From Prevotella sp. CAG:755 (lineage in GTDB: Bacteria; Bacteroidota; Bacteroidia; Bacteroidales; Bacteroidaceae), in NCBI GenBank assembly GCA_000431275.1, contig HF989171.1, positions 18,070-38,481 of the forward strand: a DNA stretch of 20,412 bases. The letters run 5' to 3'. Under the pieces are notes generated by a model. That model was not told where the DNA came from, made no database searches, and worked only from the letters and a program-made list of their open reading frames with translations. Made by a program: the position numbers and the translations under genes. This document shows, in pieces, positions 9,001 to 15,019 of the stretch. Each line of letters opens with the position of its first letter. Within the stretch, counting starts at the first letter, position 1.

Positions 9001-9302
9001 GCATCACGTGGGCTGCCGTTTTGGGTGCCGCTGCCCGTCTCCGCCCGATTCTGATGACGTCTTTGGCAATGATTGTCGGCTTGCTCCCGATGATGTTCGC
9101 TTTGGGCGTCGGTGCAAATGGTAACCGCTCTCTTGGCGCAACAGCCGTCGGCGGTATGTTGATCGGTATGATTTGTCAGATTTTCGTAGTGCCGGCTTTG
9201 TTCGTCATCTTCCAGTTCTTGCAAGAGAAGTTCAAACCGATGGTTTGGGAAGATATTGACAATACAGACGCTGAGGCTGATATTGAACAGTATAGCAAGT
9301 AA
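6099..9302 (+). CDS. RND multidrug efflux pump, HAE1 family (AcrB/MexB-like)
   Basis: A proton-driven inner-membrane transporter of 1,067 residues, the usual size. The N-terminus (MKLDRFINRPVLSTVISIVI) is the first transmembrane helix, with FINRP typical of HAE1 pumps. Periplasmic loops follow helices 1 and 7. The proton-relay aspartates D405-D406 lie in TM4 (AIAIVVDDAIVVVEG), matching AcrB D407/D408. The TM10 lysine is K950 (LLAKNAILIVEF), matching AcrB K940. GTFC and the repeated VGGMLIGM blocks near the end are also typical, giving 12 transmembrane helices. These residues place it with drug/hydrophobe exporters rather than heavy-metal (HME) pumps. It is sandwiched between adaptor and channel genes. 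Actual substrates (bile salts, dyes, antibiotics) are unknown. Confidence 0.97.
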   Translation: MKLDRFINRPVLSTVISIVIVILGVIGLISMPITQYPDIAPPTVRVSTSYNGASAQTVLNSVIAPLEEQINGVENMDYMTSSATNTGEASITITFKQGVDPDMAAVNVQNRVSRAQGLLPAEVTQVGVTTNKRQNSMLMVFSLVDEEDQYTEEFIENYAQINVIPEVKRVPGVGDAMVMGGDYSMRIWLKPDVMAQYKLMPSDVSAALAEQNIEASPGTVGERENQTFQYTLRYRGRLQSPTEFENIVIRATEDGEVLRLKDIARVELGRQTYSFANRVNGHKGVSSIVYQTAGSNATEIIQNLEKLLEDAEKTLPPGMSVVIAQNANDFLFASIHEVLKTLIEAFILVFIVVYVFLQDFRSTLIPAIAIPVALIGTFCVLNLIGFSLNLLTLCALILAIAIVVDDAIVVVEGVHAKLDQGYRSSKKASIDAMSELGGAIVSITLVMMAVFIPVSFMPGTSGTFYRQFGLTMAISIGISALNALTLSPALCAIFLKPHSEEKNKKISLIGRFHRGFNAWYDVLLQKYKKNVVHFIQRPWLSLGLVVLSIVLLLFFMKITPTGFVPNEDTGTLMASVDLPPGTSQDRTEEVMMQLDSLIAANPAVESRTVISGFSFLGGQGASYGSVIVKLKPWEERSLEQNSSVVSGMLYLQARDLIKDAQILVFAPPMIPGYSVSNGFELNMQDKTGGDLDKFYQVVQDFIAELKKRPEIASAQTSFNPTFPQYMIDIDAAACKKAGLTPNDILTTLQGYYGGLYASNFNSFGKLYRVYIQAERSERTNLESLNKIKVRNGDEMAPITQFMSIKRVYGPDNISRFNMYTSMQVNGTPADGYTSGQAIQAIEEVAEQTLPTGYGYEFSGMTREEQSTSGSSTATIFILCFVFIYLLLSAQYESYILPLAVMLSIPFGLCGSFIFVQLMGLANNILPILGAASNNIYVQIAMIMLIGLLAKNAILIVEFALDRRKMGMSITWAAVLGAAARLRPILMTSLAMIVGLLPMMFALGVGANGNRSLGATAVGGMLIGMICQIFVVPALFVIFQFLQEKFKPMVWEDIDNTDAEADIEQYSK

Positions 9303-9318
9303 ACTGTGGAACATGGAA

Positions 9319-9367
9319 GCAGGTCCGTTGTGCTGCGGACGACGCCAGTAGTGACGGACCTGCCTTT
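9319..9367 (+). terminator. Hairpin between pump and channel genes (possible attenuator)
   Basis: GCAGGTCCGT (9319-9328) and ACGGACCTGC (9354-9363) are perfectly complementary over 10 bp around a 25-base loop. CTTTCC follows rather than a full T-run. It lies in the 92-base gap inside the efflux operon, so it may cause partial termination or protect the upstream mRNA end instead of ending transcription. Confidence 0.45.
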
Positions 9368-9394
9368 CCTAATTCATATAAGCGAAAAAGAGAA

Positions 9395-10783
9395 ATGAAG
9401 AAAAGTCCTTTTATCATCATATTAGGTGCCTGCGCCCTTCTGAGCGGATGTAAAGTTTACCGCAGCTATGAGCGCCCGGCCAACTTGCCCACCGACAGCC
9501 TCTATCGCGACCCTGTAACGGGCCAATTGCTGGCAACGACAGACACGGTGAGCTTCGGCAACCGCCCTTGGCGCGAAATCTTTACAGACCCGCAGTTGCA
9601 ATCTCTCATAGAGACGGCTTTGGCACAGAATAATGACCTGCGGCAAGCGCAACTCACGCTTGAGCAGGCTCAGTACGCGCTCAAACCGGCCCGTTTAGCT
9701 TACTTCCCCTCACTGTCGTTCAGTCCGCAAGGAACGGTCAGTTCGTTCGACATGGCGAAAGCTACGCAGACCTATTCACTCCCCATTACCGCCAGTTGGC
9801 AATTCGGGTCGATAGGTTCGCTCCGTAATACCAAGAAGCAGGCTGAGACCAGTGTATTTCAAGCCGAGGCCCAGAAACAGTCCGTGCAGACGAGTCTGAT
9901 TTCGTCGGTTGCCAACATGTACTATACGCTCCTTATGCTCGATGAACAGCTCAAACTGACCAAAGCCACGGCCGAGATATGGAAGGAGAACGTAGAGACG
10001 ATGAAAGCCATGCAGGTGGCAGCCATGACAAATTCGGCGGCCGTTTCGCAGAGCGAGGCCAACTATCAGGGCATCCTGGCTACAATCCCGACACTTGAAC
10101 AGAGTATCCGTTCGACCGAAAACGCCCTTTGCTCCATCCTGCATGAGGCGCCCCATTCCATCGCCCGCGGTCAGCTTGCCGCGCAGCAGTTCCCGGCCGA
10201 CCTGACGGTTGGTGTGCCGATGCAGTTGCTCTCGAACCGCCCGGATGTCAAAGTGGCAGAGATGAACCTCACCTACGCTTTCTATGGCGTAAACCTTGCC
10301 CACTCGGCCTTCTACCCCAACATCACGTTGAGCGGTAACGCCGGATGGACCAATAGCGGTGGAGCGGGTATCGTCAACCCAGGCAAGTTCCTGGCTTCGG
10401 CTGTGGCTTCGCTCGTGCAGCCCCTCTTCCAGAACGGAGCACTCCGCGCGCAATTGAAGATAGCCAAATCGCAGCAAGAAGCGGCCCAGTTGAACTTCGA
10501 GCAGGCCCTTTTGAATGCCGGCGAGGAAGTCAGCACAGCCCTCGGCTCCTATCAGACTGCCGTGACCCGCACCGAATCGGTCAAGAAGCAGGTTGCAGCG
10601 CTCGAAAAAGCCGCTGTTGAAACGAAAGATCTCTTCATGCACGACCCCAACACGACTTATCTTGAACTTCTGACCGCCCAGCAGTCCTTGCTCAGCGCCC
10701 AGCTTGACCTCGTGTCTGTTCAGTTCGACCGCATGCAGGCTGTCATCACGCTCTATCAAGCCTTAGGAGGTGGAAGAAACTAA
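9395..10783 (+). CDS. Outer-membrane factor of RND efflux system (TolC/OprM-like lipoprotein)
   Basis: The 462-residue protein is the outer-membrane channel of the tripartite pump. A lipoprotein signal peptide ends in LLSGC (acylated C19), as in OprM/NodT-type factors and unlike TolC itself. Two OEP repeats follow. The first starts near WREIFTDPQLQSLIETALAQNNDL and has the long coiled-coil helices and beta segments (ARLAYFPSLSFSPQG). The second contains LLSNRPDVKVAEMNL and SAFYPNITLSGNAGW, both hallmark motifs of the family. The C-terminus YQALGGGRN is typical. It follows the pump gene by 92 bases with a hairpin between, and the acyltransferase gene comes 20 bases later on the same strand. 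All three pump subunits are therefore supplied by this operon. Confidence 0.96.
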   Translation: MKKSPFIIILGACALLSGCKVYRSYERPANLPTDSLYRDPVTGQLLATTDTVSFGNRPWREIFTDPQLQSLIETALAQNNDLRQAQLTLEQAQYALKPARLAYFPSLSFSPQGTVSSFDMAKATQTYSLPITASWQFGSIGSLRNTKKQAETSVFQAEAQKQSVQTSLISSVANMYYTLLMLDEQLKLTKATAEIWKENVETMKAMQVAAMTNSAAVSQSEANYQGILATIPTLEQSIRSTENALCSILHEAPHSIARGQLAAQQFPADLTVGVPMQLLSNRPDVKVAEMNLTYAFYGVNLAHSAFYPNITLSGNAGWTNSGGAGIVNPGKFLASAVASLVQPLFQNGALRAQLKIAKSQQEAAQLNFEQALLNAGEEVSTALGSYQTAVTRTESVKKQVAALEKAAVETKDLFMHDPNTTYLELLTAQQSLLSAQLDLVSVQFDRMQAVITLYQALGGGRN

Positions 10784-10803
10784 CCTTAAATAATTATATC
10801 ACT

Positions 10804-11595
10804 ATGATTAGTCCATTAGCTTACGTCAGTCCAGACGCCAAACTTGGCAATAATGTCGAGGTGATGCCTTTCGCTTACATCGAAGGCGACGTGGAAATCG
10901 GTGACAACTGTGTCATTCATCCCTATGTCAGTGTGCTTAACGGCACACGCCTGGGGGCGAACAACAAGGTGTACCAACACGCGGTCCTGGGCTCGGAACC
11001 GCAGGATTTCCACTACACGCCGGGCACGAAGACCCAACTTGTCATCGGTGAAAACAACGCCATCCGTGAAAATGTGGTCATAGCCCGAAGTATCCATGAG
11101 GGAAAGGCAACGCAGATCGGCAATGGCAATTTCATCATGGACAAGGTCCATATTTGCCACGACGCCAAAGTGGGCAACGAATGCGTAATAGGCATCAACG
11201 TCTGCATTGCAGGTGATTGCGAAATCCAGGATAACTCCATCCAGAGTTCCGGTGTCGTTGTCCAGCAGCACGTTCGTGTGGGCCGCTTCTCGCTCATCCA
11301 GAGCGGTTGTCGCGTGCAGAAAGACGTTCCGCCATACGTCATCCTCGGCGGTAATCCCGCAGGATATCACGGCATCAACGCTGTTGTCCTTCGCCACGTC
11401 AACGTGTCCGAACGCATCCTCCGTCACATCGCCAATACCTACCGTCTGGTTTATACCGGGAATTTCAGCCTTCAGGACGCAGTCATCAAGATCGGGGAGC
11501 AGATTCCGATGAGCTCAGAGATTGAGAACATCGTCAACTTCATCAAGGATTCGAAGCACGGCATTGTCCGTCCCGTCAATCCGGCTGACTTGTAA
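10804..11595 (+). CDS. lpxA: LpxA-family acyl-ACP:UDP-GlcNAc O-acyltransferase (paralogue type)
   Basis: A 263-residue left-handed beta-helix acyltransferase, as for the first step of lipid A synthesis. Hexapeptide repeats run from about 2 to 185 (for example VEIGDNCVIHP, VRVGRFSLIQSG). A C-terminal helical part has the LpxA feature NTYRLVYTGNFS. KVHICHD carries H116 and H119; H119-D120 aligns with the catalytic His125-Asp126 of E. coli LpxA. QKDVPPYVILGGNPAGYHGIN matches the LpxA family. Two usual LpxA blocks differ: ENVVIARSIHEG replaces the common VTINRGT, and LRHVNVSERI replaces the RRRGFS-like block. From memory, Bacteroidales often carry a canonical LpxA beside lpxC/fabZ plus a second homologue, and this looks like the second. 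Its acceptor or acyl chain may therefore differ. It is probably co-transcribed with the efflux genes. Confidence 0.85.
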   Translation: MISPLAYVSPDAKLGNNVEVMPFAYIEGDVEIGDNCVIHPYVSVLNGTRLGANNKVYQHAVLGSEPQDFHYTPGTKTQLVIGENNAIRENVVIARSIHEGKATQIGNGNFIMDKVHICHDAKVGNECVIGINVCIAGDCEIQDNSIQSSGVVVQQHVRVGRFSLIQSGCRVQKDVPPYVILGGNPAGYHGINAVVLRHVNVSERILRHIANTYRLVYTGNFSLQDAVIKIGEQIPMSSEIENIVNFIKDSKHGIVRPVNPADL

Positions 11596-11630
11596 AGCGA
11601 TTCGTACGACGTAAATATGCGCATACAACG

Positions 11631-11666
11631 GCGGCCTGTTCCATCAAGGGGCAGGCCGCTTTTGTT
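11631..11666 (+). terminator. Intrinsic terminator ending the efflux/acyltransferase operon
   Basis: GCGGCCTG (11631-11638) pairs with CAGGCCGC (11652-11659). Two G-U and two G-C pairs extend the stem to 12 bp around an ATCAA loop. TTTTGTTT follows. It lies 35 bases after the acyltransferase stop and separates the plus-strand operon from the minus-strand genes beyond. Confidence 0.85.
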
Positions 11667-11732
11667 TCCCCGCGAATAATGTGTAACCGGTTATCCGGCG
11701 CAGGCATCGTCATAGGTGTAATTCATGTTGCG

Positions 11733-12920
11733 TCACATCTCAGCCCATTTCGTAGAAGCAATAATGGTCAGTATAGCATAAAGAATAGCAGGGATAAGGA
11801 TGAACAGAAATGTAAGGGCATACATCTTAACTGTCAGCCACATGCTGTTCCACCAAGTGAGGACGAAAAACTGCCGGAAAATCCAGCAGTATAGCGCAAA
11901 AGCCATCCAGGTCGGAATGCCATAGAGCGCGTTTTCGCGGTATATGCCGAAGAAAAGTATAGCGGCGATACTGAGCAGTGTGGCTTGCGCAGAAACGTAC
12001 ACCTGCAAAACGAAATGTTCCATCAGGTTGAATCGTGCGGAGTCTTTTGTCTTCCGGCGGAGGCACCATGTGGCCAATGAAAAAAACGGAATGACTGCCA
12101 GAACGCTCAGCGCCCTGTTTCCTGTCCCCCACTTGACGAGCAGGCGCCACACAGAACCGAAATAAGGGGTATCGCTGAGTGTGCGGTCAACCTTGGTGTT
12201 GAATTCCGCGCTGAAATTGATGCTTTTGTCATTCTTTGTGTGCTCCGCGCCTGTTGTGGAATGGCTCATGTTGCCATCGGATTCCGTAGTGTGGACGTTT
12301 TCGGTCGGTGCTGTCTTTCGTTCTTCTGTTTTTGGGTTGACCAACTGGATAGCAATCATGTAAAACATGACCATCAGGAAAAAAGTGGGCAGCGGGTGTG
12401 TGTAGCCTATTCGGTGACCGGTGATGTAGTCGCGCACCATGTAGCCTGGCCGGTAGAGCAGTTCCATCACCGTGCGGCCGAACTTTCCGTCAACGCGGAA
12501 AAGGGAGCGCAGTAGGTTGCCCGCGGCGTCGCGAAGGGTGAGGCGCGGTGTACGGCGACTTTGTCCGCAGGCCGGACAGAAGTTGCCCGTGAACGGATGA
12601 CCGCAATTCTTGCAGACACATGGGCTGTTTGTGAGAGGAGGTGTCATGCGGCCTCGGATTTGGCGGAGGTGCAGCGCACGTAGTCGGACATAAAGCGGAT
12701 GGAAACGCTGCATCCACGGCGCATGCAACAGGTAAGCATTCAGTCCGCTGATGCGGGCAAGTGTGACAATACAGACCACTATGGGCACGAAGATGGCGCC
12801 AAGCGTTTTGGATGTATCTGTTGATGTGGCTGCGATGTACGTGAACAATGCGGCGAAAGCCAGGATTTTTCCAATAATGCCCCGAACGGCTCGGATTCCC
12901 TTTTGCGATGTTTTCTTCAT
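11733..12920 (-). CDS. DUF3667-type zinc-ribbon membrane protein
   Basis: A 395-residue membrane protein of unknown function. A treble-clef or zinc-ribbon motif CxxC-N8-CxxC lies at C103/C106/C115/C118 (CKNCGHPFTGNFCPACGQ). The DUF3667-like segment follows: LTLRDAAGNLLRSLFRVDGKF and RPGYMVRDYITGHRIGYTHP. Four or five hydrophobic helices come after it (about 177-194, 270-286, 308-326, 335-355, 366-388). A polar, Thr/Glu-rich loop occupies about 195-255. The 90 residues before the ribbon carry two further hydrophobic stretches (18-33 and 41-60); M92 is an alternative start that would remove them. I chose the longer form because a -7 element sits close upstream of it. The gene looks more A+T-rich than its neighbours. 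It has no obvious operon partner and no assigned role. Confidence 0.82.
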   Translation of the reverse strand: MKKTSQKGIRAVRGIIGKILAFAALFTYIAATSTDTSKTLGAIFVPIVVCIVTLARISGLNAYLLHAPWMQRFHPLYVRLRALHLRQIRGRMTPPLTNSPCVCKNCGHPFTGNFCPACGQSRRTPRLTLRDAAGNLLRSLFRVDGKFGRTVMELLYRPGYMVRDYITGHRIGYTHPLPTFFLMVMFYMIAIQLVNPKTEERKTAPTENVHTTESDGNMSHSTTGAEHTKNDKSINFSAEFNTKVDRTLSDTPYFGSVWRLLVKWGTGNRALSVLAVIPFFSLATWCLRRKTKDSARFNLMEHFVLQVYVSAQATLLSIAAILFFGIYRENALYGIPTWMAFALYCWIFRQFFVLTWWNSMWLTVKMYALTFLFILIPAILYAILTIIASTKWAEM

Positions 12921-12961
12921 GGCTGTGGTCAGTCTGGATTCCGTTTTGTTAAATGGAAGGA

Positions 12962-12969
12962 CAAAGATA
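12962..12969 (-). promoter_or_regulatory. Candidate -7 element for the DUF3667 gene
   Basis: TATCTTTG on the minus strand is an exact TAnnTTTG match in an A/T-rich stretch, 41 bases upstream of the ATG at 12920. At the -33 position there is GGATTC rather than TTTG. Confidence 0.5.
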
Positions 12970-13047
12970 TATAAAATTGAAAGACTGTGAATCCTTTATG
13001 TGGAAGAATATAACCAGACGTTTGGTGAAGTCCGTTATCCCCGATGG

Positions 13048-13065
13048 GTACGACAGCTGTCGTAC
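13048..13065. repeat. Perfect 18-bp palindrome upstream of the DUF3667 gene
   Basis: GTACGACAGCTGTCGTAC is identical to its reverse complement over all 18 bases; the symmetry stops exactly there. It lies about 80 bp upstream of the DUF3667 -7 element. No T-run follows on either strand, so it is not a terminator. A DNA-binding site for a dimeric protein is the simplest reading. As RNA it could fold as a 7-bp stem with an AGCT loop. The 12921-13239 gap otherwise holds only the promoter, the terminator and a small hairpin at 13174-13188. Confidence 0.5.
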
Positions 13066-13094
13066 GGGCTTTCGCTTGAATCGGCCGGTATGAA

Positions 13095-13136
13095 AAATCC
13101 CCCGAGCTGAACCGGAATTTTCAGCAAGGGGGATTT
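13095..13136 (-). terminator. Terminator downstream of the PRG-rich secreted protein gene
   Basis: AAATCCCCC (13095-13103) pairs with GGGGGATTT (13128-13136). After a small internal loop GCTGAA (13106-13111) pairs with TTCAGC (13120-13125) around an eight-base loop. On the minus strand the stem is followed by further T (GGGGGATTTTT), suiting termination of the gene ending at 13240. A separate small hairpin (CCGCAG-GTC-CTGCGG, 13174-13188) lies between the gene and this terminator. Confidence 0.75.
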
Positions 13137-13239
13137 GAGATTTCTTTATTCTTGTGCTCGGTTTGCAAGCCGTCCGCAGGTCCTGCGGGGTCTGTTGCCT
13201 GTTTGTGTGGTGAGTGCAGGGGACTATCCTTTCATGCTC

Positions 13240-14166
13240 TTAGCGGTGTATGGTGCTTCCTGCCGGGCGTGAACTCCGTTGTTGGGCCGGTCGTCCTGTC
13301 TGGGGACGTCGCCCTGTACCGGGTTTGACGTTGTGTGGCCGGCCTTGGTTCATGTTCGGTCGTTGCGGCCTTGCGTTGGGACGCCGTTCAGTGTTGCCCG
13401 GCCTGCCTGTTGGCCGGTTCGGTCGCTGCTTTGGTTTTTTCGGGAGCACTGATTGTTTTCCCGGTTGCTGCGGCCGTTGGTCCGGTCGCCAGGTGGCGCC
13501 CGGTTTCCCGACATTCGGACGGTTCGGTCTTCCTGTATTTGGCCGCGACGGGCGGCCTATACCGGGGCGGCCGGGTTTTTCGGGGCGCGACGGACCGACG
13601 GGGGTAAAATGAAAGCCTTGGTTCCCGTGCGGATGTCCGGGTCGCGCATTGGGACGTCCAGGGCCTCGCAGGCCCGGTCCGTGCCCCGGCTTGAAATGGC
13701 GGTAGGGGCTGGGGTCGCGGTGCCCGCGCCGACGCCAGTCGTGACCGACATAGGTGACGTAGACCGTCGGACGGGCGAAGTAGAAGAAGCCCCGGCGGTA
13801 GTGTTCGAAGACGGGAAGGTACCAAGCCGAGCGCAACCAGCGGATGGGGCGGAAGAAGTAGTCGAGCGAAGTGTAGAGCGCGTATTGCCATGGCTGCAAG
13901 ATACACTCGAAGTCGGCGTTGCGGTATCGCCAGTAGCGCCCCGTACAGTCGTCTGGGGTCTGGATGCTCATCAGGTAATCAAGGTTGATCTGGTAAGCCT
14001 TGTCGTATTGCTCCTGTGTGAGGTTGAGTTCGTAGGCCATCTTGTCGGTCAGATACCACGCCCTGTCGCGTGCTTCACTGTACGACATGGCCTGCACGCT
14101 CATTGCTGTGAAAAGGCTGAGCACGAGCAGGAGGCTGGCTCGCCTGAGGGTCTGAAAGGTTTTCAT
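13240..14166 (-). CDS. Secreted protein with basic Pro/Arg/Gly-rich tail, unknown function
   Basis: A 308-residue protein with a Sec signal peptide (MKTFQTLRRASLLLVLSLFT, cleavage probably after SVQA, about residue 26). A short folded part at about 27-144 is rich in Tyr, Trp and Phe. It contains LTDKMAYELNLTQEQYDKAY, which recalls the LTxxQ motif of Spy-like helical periplasmic proteins, and two cysteines (C74, C88) that could pair. From about 145 to the end the chain is low-complexity, dominated by Pro, Arg, Gly, Asn and Gln, with repeated GRP, RPN and RPG units and very few acidic residues, so it is strongly basic and probably disordered. The frame stays open upstream to 14520, but that part reverses the neighbouring gene; the signal peptide fixes the start at 14166. 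Role unknown; binding to a polyanion such as LPS is only a guess. Confidence 0.8.
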   Translation of the reverse strand: MKTFQTLRRASLLLVLSLFTAMSVQAMSYSEARDRAWYLTDKMAYELNLTQEQYDKAYQINLDYLMSIQTPDDCTGRYWRYRNADFECILQPWQYALYTSLDYFFRPIRWLRSAWYLPVFEHYRRGFFYFARPTVYVTYVGHDWRRRGHRDPSPYRHFKPGHGPGLRGPGRPNARPGHPHGNQGFHFTPVGPSRPEKPGRPGIGRPSRPNTGRPNRPNVGKPGATWRPDQRPQQPGKQSVLPKKPKQRPNRPTGRPGNTERRPNARPQRPNMNQGRPHNVKPGTGRRPQTGRPAQQRSSRPAGSTIHR

Positions 14167-14270
14167 TGTCGTTTGTTGTGATTGGTTCTGCTTATAAGAC
14201 AGCGGGCAAAGGCGGGCGTTTAACGTCAAAGTGGTAATAAAGCCTAATGCCGGTCTCGAACGATAAAGCG

Positions 14271-14317
14271 CGAGGGCCGCCTGCGCGTCTCGCAAGGAGA
14301 TCGGCCGGCGGCCCTCG
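14271..14317 (-). terminator. Strong G+C-rich hairpin after the trxA operon
   Basis: CGAGGGCCGCC (14271-14281) and GGCGGCCCTCG (14307-14317) form a perfect 11-bp stem. The 25-base loop contains a further TCTC/GAGA pairing. It lies 25 bases after the stop of the acidic protein on the minus strand. Only CGCTTTATC follows, with no real T-run, so it is a weak intrinsic terminator or an mRNA end stabiliser. Confidence 0.5.
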
Positions 14318-14341
14318 GCTGTGAGGGTTCGCGTGACGGAA

Positions 14342-14668
14342 TCACTCGCCTTCGGCAAAGTCCATTTCGGCTTCGATGACGAAGCTGATTTCTTCGGGTG
14401 TAAAGACGCCCATTTTTTCTTTGGCTGCCTGATTGGACAGTTCCGTAGCCATCTTCTCGATGTCGATGTCCACGTAGCCGTCCTTGTCCGGCGTGGCGTC
14501 GAGCACGCCGCTCGTGGCATAGTAGTCGGCGATCAGGTCGAGAAAGTAGTAGAGTTGGTCTTCGCTGAACTTCTCTTTGAGTTCCTGAGGCAACTGTTGT
14601 TTGATAAAAGCGACTGCGCGGGCGTCGTCCTCAGCGTCTTGAAGCAGTTCGTCGTCGAGTGAGGCCAT
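14342..14668 (-). CDS. Small acidic conserved-looking protein coupled to thioredoxin
   Basis: A 108-residue acidic, helix-rich protein without signal peptide or membrane segment, so cytoplasmic. Notable stretches are AFIKQQLPQELKEKFSEDQL, YYFLDLIADYY and DATPDKDGYVDIDIEK; the last resembles a calcium-loop-like Asp/Asn-rich turn but is not a full EF-hand. The end is FTPEEISFVIEAEMDF. I recognise it only as the kind of hypothetical protein found beside trxA in Bacteroidales; no function is known to me. Its ATG overlaps the trxA stop by one base (TGATG), which implies translational coupling and a shared transcript. A strong hairpin follows its stop. Confidence 0.8.
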   Translation of the reverse strand: MASLDDELLQDAEDDARAVAFIKQQLPQELKEKFSEDQLYYFLDLIADYYATSGVLDATPDKDGYVDIDIEKMATELSNQAAKEKMGVFTPEEISFVIEAEMDFAEGE

Positions 14669-14982
14669 CAGAGCAGGGCTTTGAATTTTTCGTCAAAGAG
14701 CGATTTGGGGGCAGCACCGACATGCTTGTCAACGACTTGCCCGTCCTTGATGAAGAGAACCGTGGGGATGTTGCGGATGCCATATTGGGCGGCTATTTCG
14801 TCATTCTCGTCGACGTCGCATTTGCCTACGGCGATTTTCCCGTCAAACTCCGCGGCGAGTTCTTCAATGATGGGGGCTATCTTCTTGCAGGGTCCGCACC
14901 ACGTGGCATAAAAGTCGAGCACAACGGGCAGGCCGGCGGCGGTCAATTCTTCCAGGTTGTTGTTTTTGATTTCTATTTCCAT
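14668..14982 (-). CDS. trxA: Thioredoxin
   Basis: A 104-residue cytoplasmic thioredoxin, the disulfide reductase that supplies electrons to ribonucleotide reductase, peroxiredoxins and others. The active site WCGPC has C29 and C32, preceded by FYAT. The cis-proline P73 lies in NIPTVLFI. The remaining elements (IIEELAAEF, KCDVDEN, AQYGIR, HVGA) are standard and there is no signal peptide, so it is not a periplasmic thioredoxin-like protein. The length is canonical. It follows dnaE by 37 bases on the same strand and overlaps the next gene by one base. A TAnnTTTG element at the dnaE stop could give it its own transcript in addition to read-through. Confidence 0.96.
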   Translation of the reverse strand: MEIEIKNNNLEELTAAGLPVVLDFYATWCGPCKKIAPIIEELAAEFDGKIAVGKCDVDENDEIAAQYGIRNIPTVLFIKDGQVVDKHVGAAPKSLFDEKFKALL

Positions 14983-15011
14983 GATTTCTATGAATAAGGT
15001 TGATGGTTTCG

Positions 15012-15019
15012 CAAAAGTA
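15012..15019 (-). promoter_or_regulatory. Candidate -7 element for trxA at the dnaE stop
   Basis: TACTTTTG on the minus strand matches TAnnTTTG exactly and begins right after the dnaE stop codon (TAG, 15022-15020), 30 bases before the trxA ATG. No clear -33 element is visible. It would separate stress-responsive trxA expression from the dnaE operon. Confidence 0.5.

Noticed and set aside
8022..9314. Minus-strand open frame of 430 codons
   Set aside because: It is fully antisense to the end of the RND pump gene, whose motifs are intact. The His/Arg/Gln-rich product resembles no family.
9776..10759. Minus-strand open frame of 327 codons
   Set aside because: Antisense shadow of the outer-membrane factor gene; no motif, no promoter.
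11684..11693. TAACCGGTTA palindrome between the acyltransferase terminator and the DUF3667 gene
   Set aside because: Only 10 bp, expected by chance at this length, and with no nearby promoter to regulate.
12921..13239. Checked for a tRNA or small RNA gene because of several hairpins
   Set aside because: No cloverleaf, no T-loop GGTTCRA-type motif; the hairpins are explained as terminator, palindrome and a short stem.
13453..14181. Plus-strand frame of 242 codons opposite the PRG-rich gene
   Set aside because: High local G+C leaves several frames open. The minus frame has a signal peptide and coherent composition; this one has neither.
14167..14520. N-terminal extension of the PRG-rich secreted protein frame
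   Set aside because: It overlaps the acidic protein gene in another frame and crosses its strong hairpin; a good signal peptide starts at 14166.
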